Source: Symsagittifera roscoffensis
Lineage: Eukaryota; Xenacoelomorpha; Acoela; Convolutidae
Direction of reading: 5' to 3'
DNA length: 64,000 nt
NCBI RefSeq assembly: GCF_963678635.1
Contig: NC_087065.1
Coordinates: 36,231,888-36,295,887 of the forward strand
The translations under genes were made by a program, and so were the position numbers. Positions 10,214 through 20,003 of this stretch are shown here, piece after piece (the first letter of the stretch is position 1; each line of letters begins with the position of its first letter). A model generated the notes under the pieces. The model was given only the letters and a program-made list of their open reading frames with translations. It had not been told where the DNA came from and did not search any database.

Positions 10214-11135
10214 TGTAACATTCGCCCGGAAGATACATATCGACGGATAACAAAACTAAGTCTTAAGACGACTGGCTAACGTCTAAACAGAGCTTTGCAT
10301 GCTTTTCACCGTCTCTACCAAGCCAGTACTTTTCGGTGGTCTTTCTAACATCGGGTCGACAAAAACGTTACTGCTCTCCGGCTTCGACCAGAACGCTCAA
10401 ATTAACTTAATTACATGCAAATAGTGAGCTCATGGCTGGGTCTCAGTATCCCCAGACCACGAGGTCACTCCTAAAAACAGGGTTACTACTTATTATATTA
10501 CTATTGTTTTTGTTCAGTAGATAAAAATCATCATCTCCATCGAAGATGGATCAACCCTCTCCCCCCCAACTCCTAGCACCTCATCCTTGTCAAAACTAAT
10601 CCAAATATCAATTAAATTCAAGTCAGGACATGACAGGATGCTAAAAGTTTACAGGGCAGGATAAAAGTTTCAGTTCCTTTACCCTTCCGGATTGACGAAT
10701 CCGCTGAATCAAGCTCGTAAATCTTGATTTCCTCCTATTCCGGAAGGCTGGTTTCTTACCCTTCACCGTTGCTCGCAACGGCCTTGCAACTATTGTAGCA
10801 GCACAATAGTTGCAACTCGTAACGTCCTCTGCTATTCTGTAGTTCGTTGTCGTTTTTAATCTCGATTTTCGTCCTGTTCGCTGTCGCAGATAAAGTTGTT
10901 CTTGTTTTTTTCTCGTTTTTTAGCCAAAATGGCCGTTTCTGACGTTTCTCAGAAATATGACGTCATAATTCGAATTTTTGAAATTTAAAAATACTAAAAT
11001 ATTCCAGCCCTCACCGTTTGGACAATCGTTCCAATAACGTTCTTAGTTCTTAATATCCACCAATCCGGAAGGCTTACTGCTAAAAATTCGAAGTCTGCAC
11101 AAATTGCATTTTGGCCATTCTGGTCGAATGCCACA
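10214..11135 (-). repeat. Element A 3' LTR
   Basis: It begins TGTAACATTCG and ends GAATGCCACA on the plus strand and matches 27460-28385 at about 98%. It contains a CCCTTCCGGATTGACGAATC / ATTCCGGAAGGCT inverted pair (10680-10755) and a second CAATCCGGAAGGC near 11053. Confidence 0.95.
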
Positions 11136-11956
11136 TACTCCCCGGACAGTCCGGTCAATGTCCTCATTGAATCGCGCAATGTTCGTAAAATCGTTACAGT
11201 GTCATCGAACAGAATTTACAAAATGCACGAAATTACTTTTATCCACGTCACATCGACTCACTGCAGAATATAAATGGCATCATACTACATCACTATAGCC
11301 TTCAAATTCTCTCATTAATCTGCACATTGAGGATATGACCTAAGATAAAACATATTTTCTGACTTCCAGTGTCAATGTCCCGATTAAAACTTTTTCTCTT
11401 AGATTTAAAAGGTGTTGGCTTGCAGGACAGTCCTGCCAACCAACAAGCTAAAATTATCCTACTATGCTCTTCCCTTCGGAAATCTTGCTTGTTATTGTCC
11501 TGTAATATTAAAACTAAGAAACTTTGTCGTTAGAAAGAACAATGTAACAACCTCCCTCTTCAAGAGATTACTCAAGTCTCTCAAGTCACCACAAAGTGAT
11601 CAGTCTTCCTAAGTGATTAAAAACAATCATGCAGGCTGGAATATTTAAATATACTTTCCTCTTAAGCCTTTCTAAATAAATAATAAGTGTCTCTAAAGAC
11701 ACTTCAACTAAAATCAAAATGCAAATATATATATAAAAAAAAACAATTTCAAAACTCAACTAAATGTTTCAGTTTTCAATTACAACTTGGTTGCTTGGTT
11801 TCTCACTTGAGTTTTTCACACACATAAAACAAATCTGAGTTTTAAGTTTTCTTCATCACTCCTTTGTTCTCTTCTTTTTTCGTCGTTTAGAAGTTCTGAA
11901 ACTTCTAAATTCTTCTAATTTTCTTTCTTGTTGCCTCTTGTTTTCTCGACCATTCA
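11136..11956 (-). other. Element A 3' noncoding region with candidate polypurine tract
   Basis: On the sense strand the bases next to the 3' LTR are GGGGAGTA, a short purine run in the polypurine-tract position. The rest is AT-rich with no convincing frame; the 60-70 codon frames here are not conserved-looking. Confidence 0.4.
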
Positions 11957-12418
11957 TCAATGTTCCATTTCTTCCTCCTGTGATACTGACTTCGCACTTT
12001 CGGTTTCCGTGTCTTGTAGCACGTCGTTGGCTATCCTGACGCTGTTGGAAGCCGTCCTCCAACACTTCTGCTCTTCTACCCTCTGTTTACAGCAAGGTAG
12101 GGGATCCACGTTGGATTCTCTGTTTCTGCAGAAACTGTTGTGGAGACACAACGTCACGTTTCTCTCCAAATCTTCTTTCAGCATCTCTGCCTTCTCATTT
12201 CCACTACGCTCACTCGTCCTAGAAATTCTTTTCACAGCGATGGTCACTGCATTCCGATGAGTCACGAGAGCTCGCTTGAAAGCTCCTGCTCCAATGTGCA
12301 GCTGATATTCACTGTACACTCTGCCATGCTTCGACATATGCTTTTTCGCATACTCGTACAACCACGCAGTCATGTTAGCTCTGAACCATGGCATCAATCG
12401 TTTTCTCGCCCATATCTT
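11957..12418 (-). CDS. Element A terminal ORF, in frame after a TAG (unknown function)
   Basis: The frame continues in phase from the 553-codon ORF across TAG at 12421-12419 and stays open for 153 codons to 11957. The first ATG is at 12394. The product has an aromatic N-terminus (MPWFRANMTAWLYEYAKKHM), a basic middle and an acidic, glutamate-rich end (SQEEEMEH). I do not recognise the family. It may be the natural C-terminus of the 553-codon protein cut off by a nonsense mutation, or be reached by readthrough. The next codon after TAG is AAG, which is not a known readthrough context, so mutation is the simpler reading. Confidence 0.45.
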   Translation of the reverse strand, partial: KIWARKRLMPWFRANMTAWLYEYAKKHMSKHGRVYSEYQLHIGAGAFKRALVTHRNAVTIAVKRISRTSERSGNEKAEMLKEDLERNVTLCLHNSFCRNRESNVDPLPCCKQRVEEQKCWRTASNSVRIANDVLQDTETESAKSVSQEEEMEH

Positions 12419-14080
12419 CTACACTTCCATCGGAATGTTTAGAACTTTGCACATTGTCTCAAAAAGATCTAAATCTTTTAGACAATCTAATTTCCGCAAT
12501 TGTTCTCTCGTTGGTGCCTCCTGTCTATTATTTTCTCTCACATGAGCTTCCAGCCATCGTATCGCCATCATAACTCCCACTATCACTATTGTTACGGGCT
12601 GTGATGAATCTGGTAAACCCATGGAGAGCAGCTCTCCAGAGTCCCAGATCAACATCAGATTACTACGCTTGGGATACCACCAGGTCTGCAGCAAGCAGTG
12701 GCAAGGAAACTCGTCATGTGTCAACATGATGCTCCTCCAATTACGTCTTCCCGAAGCTTCCAGCAATGGTTCCACTTCCATCATCACTCGGTGGATTTCA
12801 TCATTCTCATCTACTGCATTGTAATATGTGGCAGTTGATCCTCTCTGTTTCTGTTTCTCAAAGTCACTGAAGTTCCCGCTCACATATCCCATGAACTTCT
12901 TTCCTAGTATTGACTCCAACTCCTCTTTGGTTCTCTCTGGAACTGCTGAGAACATCTTACATAGTAACTCGTAAGATTTTTCAGACATTCTCGCCAATCT
13001 CACACACTTTGGCACTGAGAAGGCTTGATCCACGATCGTTCTTGTACTCTTCACGTCCACAGCCACGAAATGTACAGGGTATCTGCTCTTGCACATTGGA
13101 GCCAACGTTGAACCCACCAAATATCGTGCTCCTGATGGTCTACAATAAGTCTCACTGTGTCTGATGTTCATTTCTATCTCGATTGCTTCCCTCCATTTTC
13201 CTATATACTTCTGCTCAGTCTGCAGAACTCCTGGGAATACTTCTACGCTGATGGCTGTGACCATCTCATGTTTCTGTTCTAGATTCAATAGTGACTCTAA
13301 AGTACCAAACATGTTGTAGAATCCTAGTGCAGTCACTAGATTCACATCGGTTCCTCCATGGCAATCTGCTATCAGTTCCGTCTCCGTTCTTGCTTTCATC
13401 ACTACATTTCCAAACAATACTGTCAATTGCTTGTGTTGTTTCTCCAGGGTTTTCACACAGTCTAGACCTCCACAAACATGACCCTCCAGTCCACAGACTT
13501 CCGCCAGACAGCTACCAGGTTTGACCCAGTCTTCTGGTCCCCAGCCAGGCAACTCCACTTTATCTTCTCCGTTGCTCTTAGAGGCTGTTATCATCACATT
13601 ATATATGATGTTGAGGTCACGCAGGTTACAGTCTGCATTCAGTTCCCTCTGTACGTCTTGTGTCGCCCGTAATGTTGAGTCAGCGTTGGGACTAGGACAC
13701 CATGATGGCCTCATCAATTCCCACACTGTCATCAAGCTCGTTCTCAGTAATTCATCTGAGAATCCCAACCCAAACTCCACTCTTTTGTCGGATTTTGGTA
13801 CTGAAGGTGCAGTCACCTCTTCTTCCAAGACCAGTCCCAATTTGGCCTGTGGATTGTTAACGCTCTTAATCGTTACAATTCTGGACGTCCAGAATCTTAG
13901 CAACACCGCCTGCTCCGATCGCTCTTTGTATTCCTGCCTTAAGCGCTCGATCTCTTGACCCTGCTTTTTGTTGCAGTCTTCAAACAACTTTCTCCACATG
14001 TCCCGATCTTCCTCCATCTGGAGCATGCTTCTGGTCATCTCGTCCAGCTCCTTCTTCGTACTTCTCAGCTGATCATTCAT
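12419..14080 (-). CDS. Element A extra ORF, 553 aa, coiled-coil N-terminus, unknown function
   Basis: This lies downstream of integrase, where errantivirus-like elements carry env, but it has no signal peptide or convincing membrane anchor; one hydrophobic stretch (VTIVIVGVMMAIRW, ~residues 490-505) is isolated. Residues 1-60 are a charged heptad-like coiled coil (LRSTKKELDEMTRSMLQMEE). The rest is globular with many Trp and Cys residues (GWGPEDWVKPGSCLAEVCGL, CGGLDCVKTL, CHCLLQTWWYP). The ATG at 14080 lies inside the end of the upstream ORF, overlapping by 8 nt. The overlap suggests coupled re-initiation or a frameshift from that ORF. I do not recognise the domain. The length and full openness despite damage elsewhere argue that it was a real gene of the element. 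Confidence 0.6.
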   Translation of the reverse strand: MNDQLRSTKKELDEMTRSMLQMEEDRDMWRKLFEDCNKKQGQEIERLRQEYKERSEQAVLLRFWTSRIVTIKSVNNPQAKLGLVLEEEVTAPSVPKSDKRVEFGLGFSDELLRTSLMTVWELMRPSWCPSPNADSTLRATQDVQRELNADCNLRDLNIIYNVMITASKSNGEDKVELPGWGPEDWVKPGSCLAEVCGLEGHVCGGLDCVKTLEKQHKQLTVLFGNVVMKARTETELIADCHGGTDVNLVTALGFYNMFGTLESLLNLEQKHEMVTAISVEVFPGVLQTEQKYIGKWREAIEIEMNIRHSETYCRPSGARYLVGSTLAPMCKSRYPVHFVAVDVKSTRTIVDQAFSVPKCVRLARMSEKSYELLCKMFSAVPERTKEELESILGKKFMGYVSGNFSDFEKQKQRGSTATYYNAVDENDEIHRVMMEVEPLLEASGRRNWRSIMLTHDEFPCHCLLQTWWYPKRSNLMLIWDSGELLSMGLPDSSQPVTIVIVGVMMAIRWLEAHVRENNRQEAPTREQLRKLDCLKDLDLFETMCKVLNIPMEV

Positions 14081-14579
14081 CTCGTCCAGATCTTGTATGG
14101 TTTGGTTCGTCTGAACCTTCTGTGTTACTTTCGCCCCTTTTTGGTGGCACAGCTGCTCTCAGTGGTGAACCAGACGAGGTCGTCTCGCTGTTCATCTCCC
14201 GATGCATTCTCGTCAGCCCAGGTTTAGGCTTAGAGGGCATTGGCATCTCACCTGGTTGGTAAGTCCTAGAACTTCCCAATCCAGGCTCATTCGCCAAGTC
14301 ACTCCCTGAGAGAGCCCCGTTTCTCCACCTCATCACTCTCATGTTCGGGCGGTCTAGTACTCCTCTTTCTCCATATGCTGCCATCAACAGGACTTCCGTG
14401 GGGCGGTCCCCACGGTTGTCGTGCCCCAAGATGTTGATCAGGGCGGTCAGCAACATGACTACCTCTGGGTCCTCCAGAGCGAAGTCTCGATCGATCAGCC
14501 GACGATAGATCGCATCTATCATCGGTCCTACATATGCCTCTGCCAGGTCCATCAATTCATCCAGGTTGAAATTGTCCAT
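14073..14579 (-). CDS. Element A extra ORF, ~168 aa, unknown function
   Basis: The first ATG is at 14579 (the frame is open from about 14627 with non-ATG codons) and TGA is at 14075-14073. The N-terminal half is acidic and helical-looking (NLDELMDLAEAYVGPMIDAI); the C-terminal half is a charged, Ser/Arg/Gly-rich tail (SETTSSGSPL, DEPNHTRSGRDE). The stop overlaps the start of the 553-codon ORF in GATGAATGATC. Gag-like N-terminal domains can look like this, but the position after integrase is wrong for gag. Function unknown. Confidence 0.5.
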   Translation of the reverse strand: MDNFNLDELMDLAEAYVGPMIDAIYRRLIDRDFALEDPEVVMLLTALINILGHDNRGDRPTEVLLMAAYGERGVLDRPNMRVMRWRNGALSGSDLANEPGLGSSRTYQPGEMPMPSKPKPGLTRMHREMNSETTSSGSPLRAAVPPKRGESNTEGSDEPNHTRSGRDE

Positions 14580-14975
14580 ACTATTCTTTCCAAGTTTGAT
14601 TTGATTCGATTTGATGATTTGACTCAAGTGAGTAATTTAAATGATCAATCAGGATCTAGAAAAGAAATCACGAATGTCACACTTGTCAGTTTCACCTTAA
14701 CATATATCGTTAAAGTTTGCTTAAAGACAGTTCAGATAAAAAGATATTTATCCTAAAATTTATTAAAATCAATTGGTTTCTAAAATTTTGGAATTCGACC
14801 CAAGATTGGACAGTCCAAACTTTGGATCTATTCCCAAGATCGTCATTTAGTTGTTCATGGTCACTAACCCCTACTTACCCATGATCTTAATAACCTAACA
14901 CATAACATAACATAACACACATATCACATATTACACACAACTTAGTCTTTGGCCTAACACCCTCTCGCACATCAC
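14580..14975 (-). other. Spacer between integrase ORF and downstream ORFs of element A
   Basis: About 400 bp without a gene. It contains a short simple-repeat stretch of TAACATAACA type near 14895-14935. It may carry a promoter or splice signals for the two downstream ORFs, but I cannot identify any. Confidence 0.35.
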
Positions 14976-17387
14976 TCAGCCTATACTTAAGTAATACTTC
15001 TTATGTAGATATACTTGTATGTTCGTATCAGAGAATATCACGTGTACAAGCGCGTACAATTCCCGAGGATGCAGTCTTCCTCTGTTTGGATCGTACACTG
15101 GAAGCGAGAGCTCCTTCACGTCCATTTCTACAAGGAAGTCCCTCAGCCTCGTCAAAGACAAGACTAGGTTCTCTGGGTCCACGTGCTGCTTCTTTGTCGC
15201 CGTCGTTACCAAGAAGCATAGGTATTTTCCCGGTATTTGTGATGCCGCCGGAGGTAGGGCTGCTACGCCCCCTACTCCTGGTCGCTGCTTCCAAAGGAAT
15301 TCCACGTTTTTGTATTCTCTCTTAAAATCTGCCGCTAAGGCTGTCCTAAAACTCATGTCTGCAGTGATTGCTATCGCACATGTTCTGTCTGTGAGTATGA
15401 AATCACTGTCTGTTAATATTATGTTACTTGAACACTCATTTGGTAGGTTAAAATATGACTCAACTACCCTCCCTATGTCGGTTTTCTTATGTTCTTCGCC
15501 TGTTTCTGCTTCTAAATCTCCTGTTTCTCTTGCTATTCTCAATTTTTTTATTATCAGGTTTTCAGTGTGGGTAAGTCCTACCCCCACTCCCCGGACAAAA
15601 ATATCCATCGGCGTCCCCGTTGATCGCATACCGGATATCAAGTCAAGGTTAGAAGCTGGAATGAGAAGTTGTCCTTCCTGGGCAGCCCAGGAAGGATCAT
15701 CTCGTTCCGTCTTAATGTATTTCGCGCTTTCACGATCTACGTCTTGAATCGTAACGCTGGTCTCTTTAGGGTCTGATGTCATTTCGTTCAGCCACTCTAA
15801 GACACGCAGGTTCGTCAGGTCTTGTTCATATGACTGCTGTTGCTCATCGTCGAATTCTACCTCGGGTTTCGACCAGTCGTCAACCCACTCATCGTTGTGA
15901 TCATCGACTATGTCAATGTCTTGTGACACAGTTATTTCCTCTAAACCCACTACTTCCTCCATTATTTTCTTTAGATCTATCCTATCCACTACAAAGTCGT
16001 CACCGTAAGGATTGTATTTCTTTCTTGGTCTCGTCCCGTCCTTCTGACGAGTCTGCATCGTGAACGGAAGATCTGGTTCCAAGTTCTTGGGAACCTCTGT
16101 CTGTTCGGGATCCTGCCAATCTTCCTCTGCGTAGGGTAAGGTTTCATCGTCCGCTTCGATCTGTTCGTTTGGATCCAGGTCCAATGGTGTATCCGTACCT
16201 TCCTCTACGACTTCGTTTCCATCGTTCTTCTCCCTGGTGCCTTTTTCATTGACCTCACAAGCAGGGTCCATCATTAGATAATCCCCTTCTTCCATGTCTG
16301 CAGGTATACACCAGTCTTCTGTCGATGGATTGTGTGGCTTGATGTTCTCGTAGTGGGCGGCTCGGCCAGTACTCAGTCTATAAAAACGTCCCTCCTGGTG
16401 CACCTCCGTAATCATGAAGGGTCCCCTCCACTTTTTTAGAAGCTTCTTTGTTCCTTTCGGTGGTATAACGTTCTGAAATACCCATACGTAGTATCCCACC
16501 GAGTAGGCCTTTGCACCAGCTGCTTTCTTGTCGAATCTTTTCCTCTGCCTTGCCTGTGCCTGCTGAGTGTTTCGTCTACACAAATCGTTCAACTCCTGTT
16601 GGCGTCTGATCACATCCCTCACGTAGACCTGTGGGGACGTTTTCTTTCCCTCATATTCTGGGTAGAAGAAGGTTAAGGGTAAAGACTTTTCGTGTCCAGT
16701 TAGCATCATGTGTGGACTGACTCCAGTGGTGGAGTGTTGCGTGCTGTTATATGCTCCCATCACCTGTGGAAGGTATCTGTCCCAATCGGTCATGTACCTG
16801 GAACAATATACTCTCAGCATCGACACTAACGTCCTGTTCTGTCTTTCCACTAAGCCATTCGTCTGAGGGTGGTATGTCGTGGAGTGAGCCTGAGCGACCT
16901 GTGAGCGTCTCATAAGCTCTTTCGTAAGCTCTCCTACGAAAGCTGTTCCATTATCCGATTGAAACGTCATCGGACAACCATGTCTTGCTATCCACGTATT
17001 GATCAGGTGGTCGCATGTCTCTTCCGCCGAGGCAGTTATGCAGGGCACGGCCTCTGCATACTTCGTGAAATGATCTATCATGACCAGCACCTGATTATAA
17101 CCATTGTCTGTCATGCATATCTTTTGGTGATCTATTTGCACCACCTCGTTGAATTCAGACGACTCGATCGATTGTAAAGGAAATCGCAAGTTTCTTGGAT
17201 CCTTGACCTGTTGGCATGACAGACATGCTGTTACCCATTTCTCGCATGCCTTTTTCATCCCAGGCCACTCAAAGCGCTTCAGGATCCTCTGATATACTTT
17301 GTCGATCCCCTGATGGCCCATCTGATCATGTGACCTGAATAATAGTTCTGTCTGATAGAGTTGTGGTAACACTATCGCGTTATACTT
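14976..17387 (-). CDS. pol: Element A integrase with long acidic extension and macro-domain-like C-terminus
   Basis: The frame is open from 17387 (after TAA at 17390-17388) to 14976, about 800 codons, with no ATG near the start. Residues ~10-55 hold the HHCC zinc-binding motif (HDQMGHQG ... CLSCQQ). The DDE core follows: VVQIDHQKICM for the first Asp, QSDNGTAF for the second, and GLVERQNRTL for the Glu. A GPY/F-type C-terminal domain is at ~300-345 (KKWRGPFMITEVHQEGRFYRL). Residues ~370-640 are strongly acidic and low complexity. The last ~145 residues resemble a Poa1-like macro domain (see the separate entry). The frame is the same as the RT ORF, separated by two TAA codons, so it was probably one pol polyprotein. 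Confidence 0.85.
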   Translation of the reverse strand, partial: KYNAIVLPQLYQTELLFRSHDQMGHQGIDKVYQRILKRFEWPGMKKACEKWVTACLSCQQVKDPRNLRFPLQSIESSEFNEVVQIDHQKICMTDNGYNQVLVMIDHFTKYAEAVPCITASAEETCDHLINTWIARHGCPMTFQSDNGTAFVGELTKELMRRSQVAQAHSTTYHPQTNGLVERQNRTLVSMLRVYCSRYMTDWDRYLPQVMGAYNSTQHSTTGVSPHMMLTGHEKSLPLTFFYPEYEGKKTSPQVYVRDVIRRQQELNDLCRRNTQQAQARQRKRFDKKAAGAKAYSVGYYVWVFQNVIPPKGTKKLLKKWRGPFMITEVHQEGRFYRLSTGRAAHYENIKPHNPSTEDWCIPADMEEGDYLMMDPACEVNEKGTREKNDGNEVVEEGTDTPLDLDPNEQIEADDETLPYAEEDWQDPEQTEVPKNLEPDLPFTMQTRQKDGTRPRKKYNPYGDDFVVDRIDLKKIMEEVVGLEEITVSQDIDIVDDHNDEWVDDWSKPEVEFDDEQQQSYEQDLTNLRVLEWLNEMTSDPKETSVTIQDVDRESAKYIKTERDDPSWAAQEGQLLIPASNLDLISGMRSTGTPMDIFVRGVGVGLTHTENLIIKKLRIARETGDLEAETGEEHKKTDIGRVVESYFNLPNECSSNIILTDSDFILTDRTCAIAITADMSFRTALAADFKREYKNVEFLWKQRPGVGGVAALPPAASQIPGKYLCFLVTTATKKQHVDPENLVLSLTRLRDFLVEMDVKELSLPVYDPNRGRLHPRELYALVHVIFSDTNIQVYLHKKYYLSIG
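14979..15419 (-). other. Macro-domain-like (Poa1/OARD1 type) module at the end of pol
   Basis: The last ~147 residues of the integrase ORF follow the Poa1-like macro domain pattern. The order is a hydrophobic strand with ITADMSFRTALAADFKREY, GVGGVAALP, a KYLCFLVTTATKKQHVDPEN strand-and-loop, helix NLVLSLTRLRDFL, VKELSLPVYDPNRGRLHPRE in place of the usual P-x-GCGLDGL motif, and a closing IFSDTNIQVYLHKK. Such domains bind or hydrolyse ADP-ribose adducts. The catalytic-loop glycine-cysteine is replaced, so binding may remain while hydrolysis is doubtful. Assignment is by pattern only. Confidence 0.5.
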
Positions 17388-17447
17388 TTATAGGACTCTG
17401 TCTTCCTCCCTTCTTTTGCAAGCCACAATCCCGTCCTTGTTCAAATA

Positions 17448-20003
17448 TTACCTCCCTTCCTTCTGCATGAAGTATTGTCTCAGGATGCGATAACTATCTT
17501 CCTCGAGGTCCCCTTTATCCGGAGAACCATTCTCAATCCACCTTTTCAGGTTGCTTGTAATGCGATCATTTCTCTGCGCCCTTAGAAGGTCCGAGAGTCT
17601 GTATCTCGCCTTCAAGTATGTCTTCATGACCCTCATCTGACTATTCAGCTCGTTGGGCTGATGTGTGTCTTCTTCCATCTTAACGCACCAAATCTTCGCC
17701 AGCGGTTGTGTTTCTTGTTCAAACGGCTGAAGATCAGTCCTGACTACCTCTTTCTGCGGCAACAGGCTTATCGAACGTTTCGATACCGCTATCGTTTCTA
17801 AGTCACCCGCTGCGTTGTCAAAGACTCTTTCGCTTGGTATAAGGTAGCGATCGCTGTCAGGATCCTGATACACCTCTCTGTCCAGGTCCCTTGCCCGAGT
17901 TTCCACTAGTAGCGTGTGTATCGCTAGTTCTGACAGTTCTGATCCCGAGCTCGAATTCCTGTCTGAATAGGTGTCCATTCCTGAGCTTCCTGAGTTATCA
18001 TCCGTCGACGAGGTTGGGCTGGAGACTGCACGCTCCTCCAGATCATGTCTGTGCTTTCTTTGCATCCATCTGAACTCCCCTGACAAAACCTTTTGCTCTA
18101 GGTCCTGTTTCTCATCAGGAATTTCCTCGTCTATCTCAGACTCCCCGGACAAATTTTCTTGTCCCGGGTGTTGATCTTGTGATCGCTGGTTCTTTTCATC
18201 ATTCGTCTCCCCGGACAAATAGTCTTGCAGCCGATTTTGTTCTACCTTTTTACCTTCCTTATCCTGGTCCACGAAGGTGACGGTTTTCTTTCGCTTGCTG
18301 CTTCCCTGTTCTTTCTGTCCGTAAGAAGTACTGGTTAAAATCTCTTGGGGTATTGAGGATACTAGTTGCTGAACTATTGTCCTACAATCCCTCTCATTCT
18401 CTTCGTGCTGTCGTTTGGACGGCATGATCTTCACTTTCTCACTGACTGTTAGCGATGCCACTGCAGCTGTCCACTCGGGGTCATCTCTGGTCACTTCACT
18501 TTCTAACAATCCACCCAGCATCCGCATCACTTGTGGTGTGACTTGCACCGTTTTAACCAATAATGAGGGGCTGTTTATATTCATGCGAGAGAGTTCTTGC
18601 TGGACCAGGTTCGAGCGCAGCAACAAATCCAAGGGGACCGGGTCCTTCTTGGACAGGATCTTTATCTCGGCTGCTTTCTCTACAGGTAACTCAGGGTACC
18701 CTGGAATTGGATGTCCAGATTTATCCAACCATCTCGTTAAGGGAAGCGCTTCATAAGTTTCTTTGTCCAGAAACGAGAATCCCTCCTTTATTTCCGCCTG
18801 ATTGGCCTGTTTCTGCTCCAATCTTTCATAGAACTCAGTTTTCTTGCTGAGGCTGTCAGCATTCTGGTGTTTATCACGCATCCTATGTTCGATTATCATA
18901 TGGTAGCCATCCAGTCTTACTATCCATCTACCAATATAACTCTGATCCATCGAGTAGGTCTTCAACCAGGATAACGCTCTGTTGTCCACGCGTAACTTGA
19001 AGGGAGCGCTCCCCAAGTATGCACGGTACTTCTCCACGAAGGTGACTACTGCAAACATTTCTGCTTTTGGTGCGCCATATTTCATCTCTGTGTCACTCAA
19101 GACTTTGCTGCCGTATGCAATGGGACGGAGAACTGTTCTTCCGTTCCATTCTTGCTCTTGATGCAAGATTCCTGAGATGGCCACCACCGATGCATCTGTG
19201 TCGAGAACATACATGCCCTTCTCTGTAGGCATGCCCAGCACTGGCGCTTCGCACAGTTCCCGCTTTATGTTCTCGAAAGCAACCTGTGCCTCATCGTTCC
19301 ATTCGAACTTTTTCCCTTTGTTGCGCATCAGCTTCTGCATCGGGTACACCTTGTCCGCATATCCTTTTATGAATTCTCGGTAGTAATTGGCAAACCGTAG
19401 GAAGCTCATGAGCTGTGTGTCCGTTCTGGGAGCTTTCCATGTCAACACTGCTTCCACTGCTTCCGGGTCCGGCCTCACACCATGCCTATCCACCATTCGT
19501 CCTAGGTACTTAATCGAGTCCCTAAGGATTTCACATTTCGATGGTTTGCACTTTAATCCTGCTCTTTTCATGCATCCAAAGACCTCATCGAGCCTATCAA
19601 TGTGGTCTTCCAGGGTTGGTGTCGCTATGACTACGTCATCCACGTAACACATCACGAGATTCCCGTACTTCTTGGTCACTCTCGTCAAAGCCTGAGCCAT
19701 CAGTCTTTGAAAAAGGGCCGTTGCATTGCACAAGCCGAAGGGCATCCTCTTCCACTGGTACAATCCCAACTCGCACGCGAATCCGGTTTTCTCTCTGTCC
19801 TTCTTTCGCAGAGGGACCTGCCAGAAGGCAGAACCTAAGTCCAACGTGGTGAAGAACTTGGCATCACCAAGTTTAGATAGGCTCTCATCTATTCGCGGTA
19901 TCGGGTACGCATCTTTTATCGTTACCGCGTTCAAGTAACGAAAGTCGCAACAAAATCTAAGCTGCCCCCTTACTTTTTCGCCATTACTACTCCGCAAGCC
20001 CAT
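17448..20003 (-). CDS. pol: Element A reverse transcriptase/RNase H
   Basis: About 851 codons. RT starts within its fingers (CCDFRYLNAVTIKDAYPIPR) and has TLDLGSAFWQVPL, MPFGLCNATALFQRLM and the catalytic MCYVDDVVIATPT, then the thumb (SKCEILRDSIKYLGRMVD). RNase H follows at ~260-400 with its acidic residues (VLDTDASVVAISG, GAPKAEMFAV, LRVDNRALSW, HQNADSLS). Residues ~410-851 are a long charged linker toward integrase, unusually long for this enzyme. The RT start is cut off: the preceding residues are in another frame (see 19970-20521), so a frameshift near 19985 breaks the enzyme. TAA at 17450-17448, followed in phase by TAA at 17390, separates it from integrase. Confidence 0.9.
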   Translation of the reverse strand: MGLRSSNGEKVRGQLRFCCDFRYLNAVTIKDAYPIPRIDESLSKLGDAKFFTTLDLGSAFWQVPLRKKDREKTGFACELGLYQWKRMPFGLCNATALFQRLMAQALTRVTKKYGNLVMCYVDDVVIATPTLEDHIDRLDEVFGCMKRAGLKCKPSKCEILRDSIKYLGRMVDRHGVRPDPEAVEAVLTWKAPRTDTQLMSFLRFANYYREFIKGYADKVYPMQKLMRNKGKKFEWNDEAQVAFENIKRELCEAPVLGMPTEKGMYVLDTDASVVAISGILHQEQEWNGRTVLRPIAYGSKVLSDTEMKYGAPKAEMFAVVTFVEKYRAYLGSAPFKLRVDNRALSWLKTYSMDQSYIGRWIVRLDGYHMIIEHRMRDKHQNADSLSKKTEFYERLEQKQANQAEIKEGFSFLDKETYEALPLTRWLDKSGHPIPGYPELPVEKAAEIKILSKKDPVPLDLLLRSNLVQQELSRMNINSPSLLVKTVQVTPQVMRMLGGLLESEVTRDDPEWTAAVASLTVSEKVKIMPSKRQHEENERDCRTIVQQLVSSIPQEILTSTSYGQKEQGSSKRKKTVTFVDQDKEGKKVEQNRLQDYLSGETNDEKNQRSQDQHPGQENLSGESEIDEEIPDEKQDLEQKVLSGEFRWMQRKHRHDLEERAVSSPTSSTDDNSGSSGMDTYSDRNSSSGSELSELAIHTLLVETRARDLDREVYQDPDSDRYLIPSERVFDNAAGDLETIAVSKRSISLLPQKEVVRTDLQPFEQETQPLAKIWCVKMEEDTHQPNELNSQMRVMKTYLKARYRLSDLLRAQRNDRITSNLKRWIENGSPDKGDLEEDSYRILRQYFMQKEGR

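Noticed and set aside
12140-12442. 100-codon plus frames at 11.9-12.4 kb
   Set aside because: They are antisense to the terminal ORF of element A and show no family features.
15019-15747. 242-codon plus-strand frame opposite the integrase C-terminus
   Set aside because: It lies antisense to the macro-like domain and acidic region; composition is the mirror of the real frame and no domain is recognisable.
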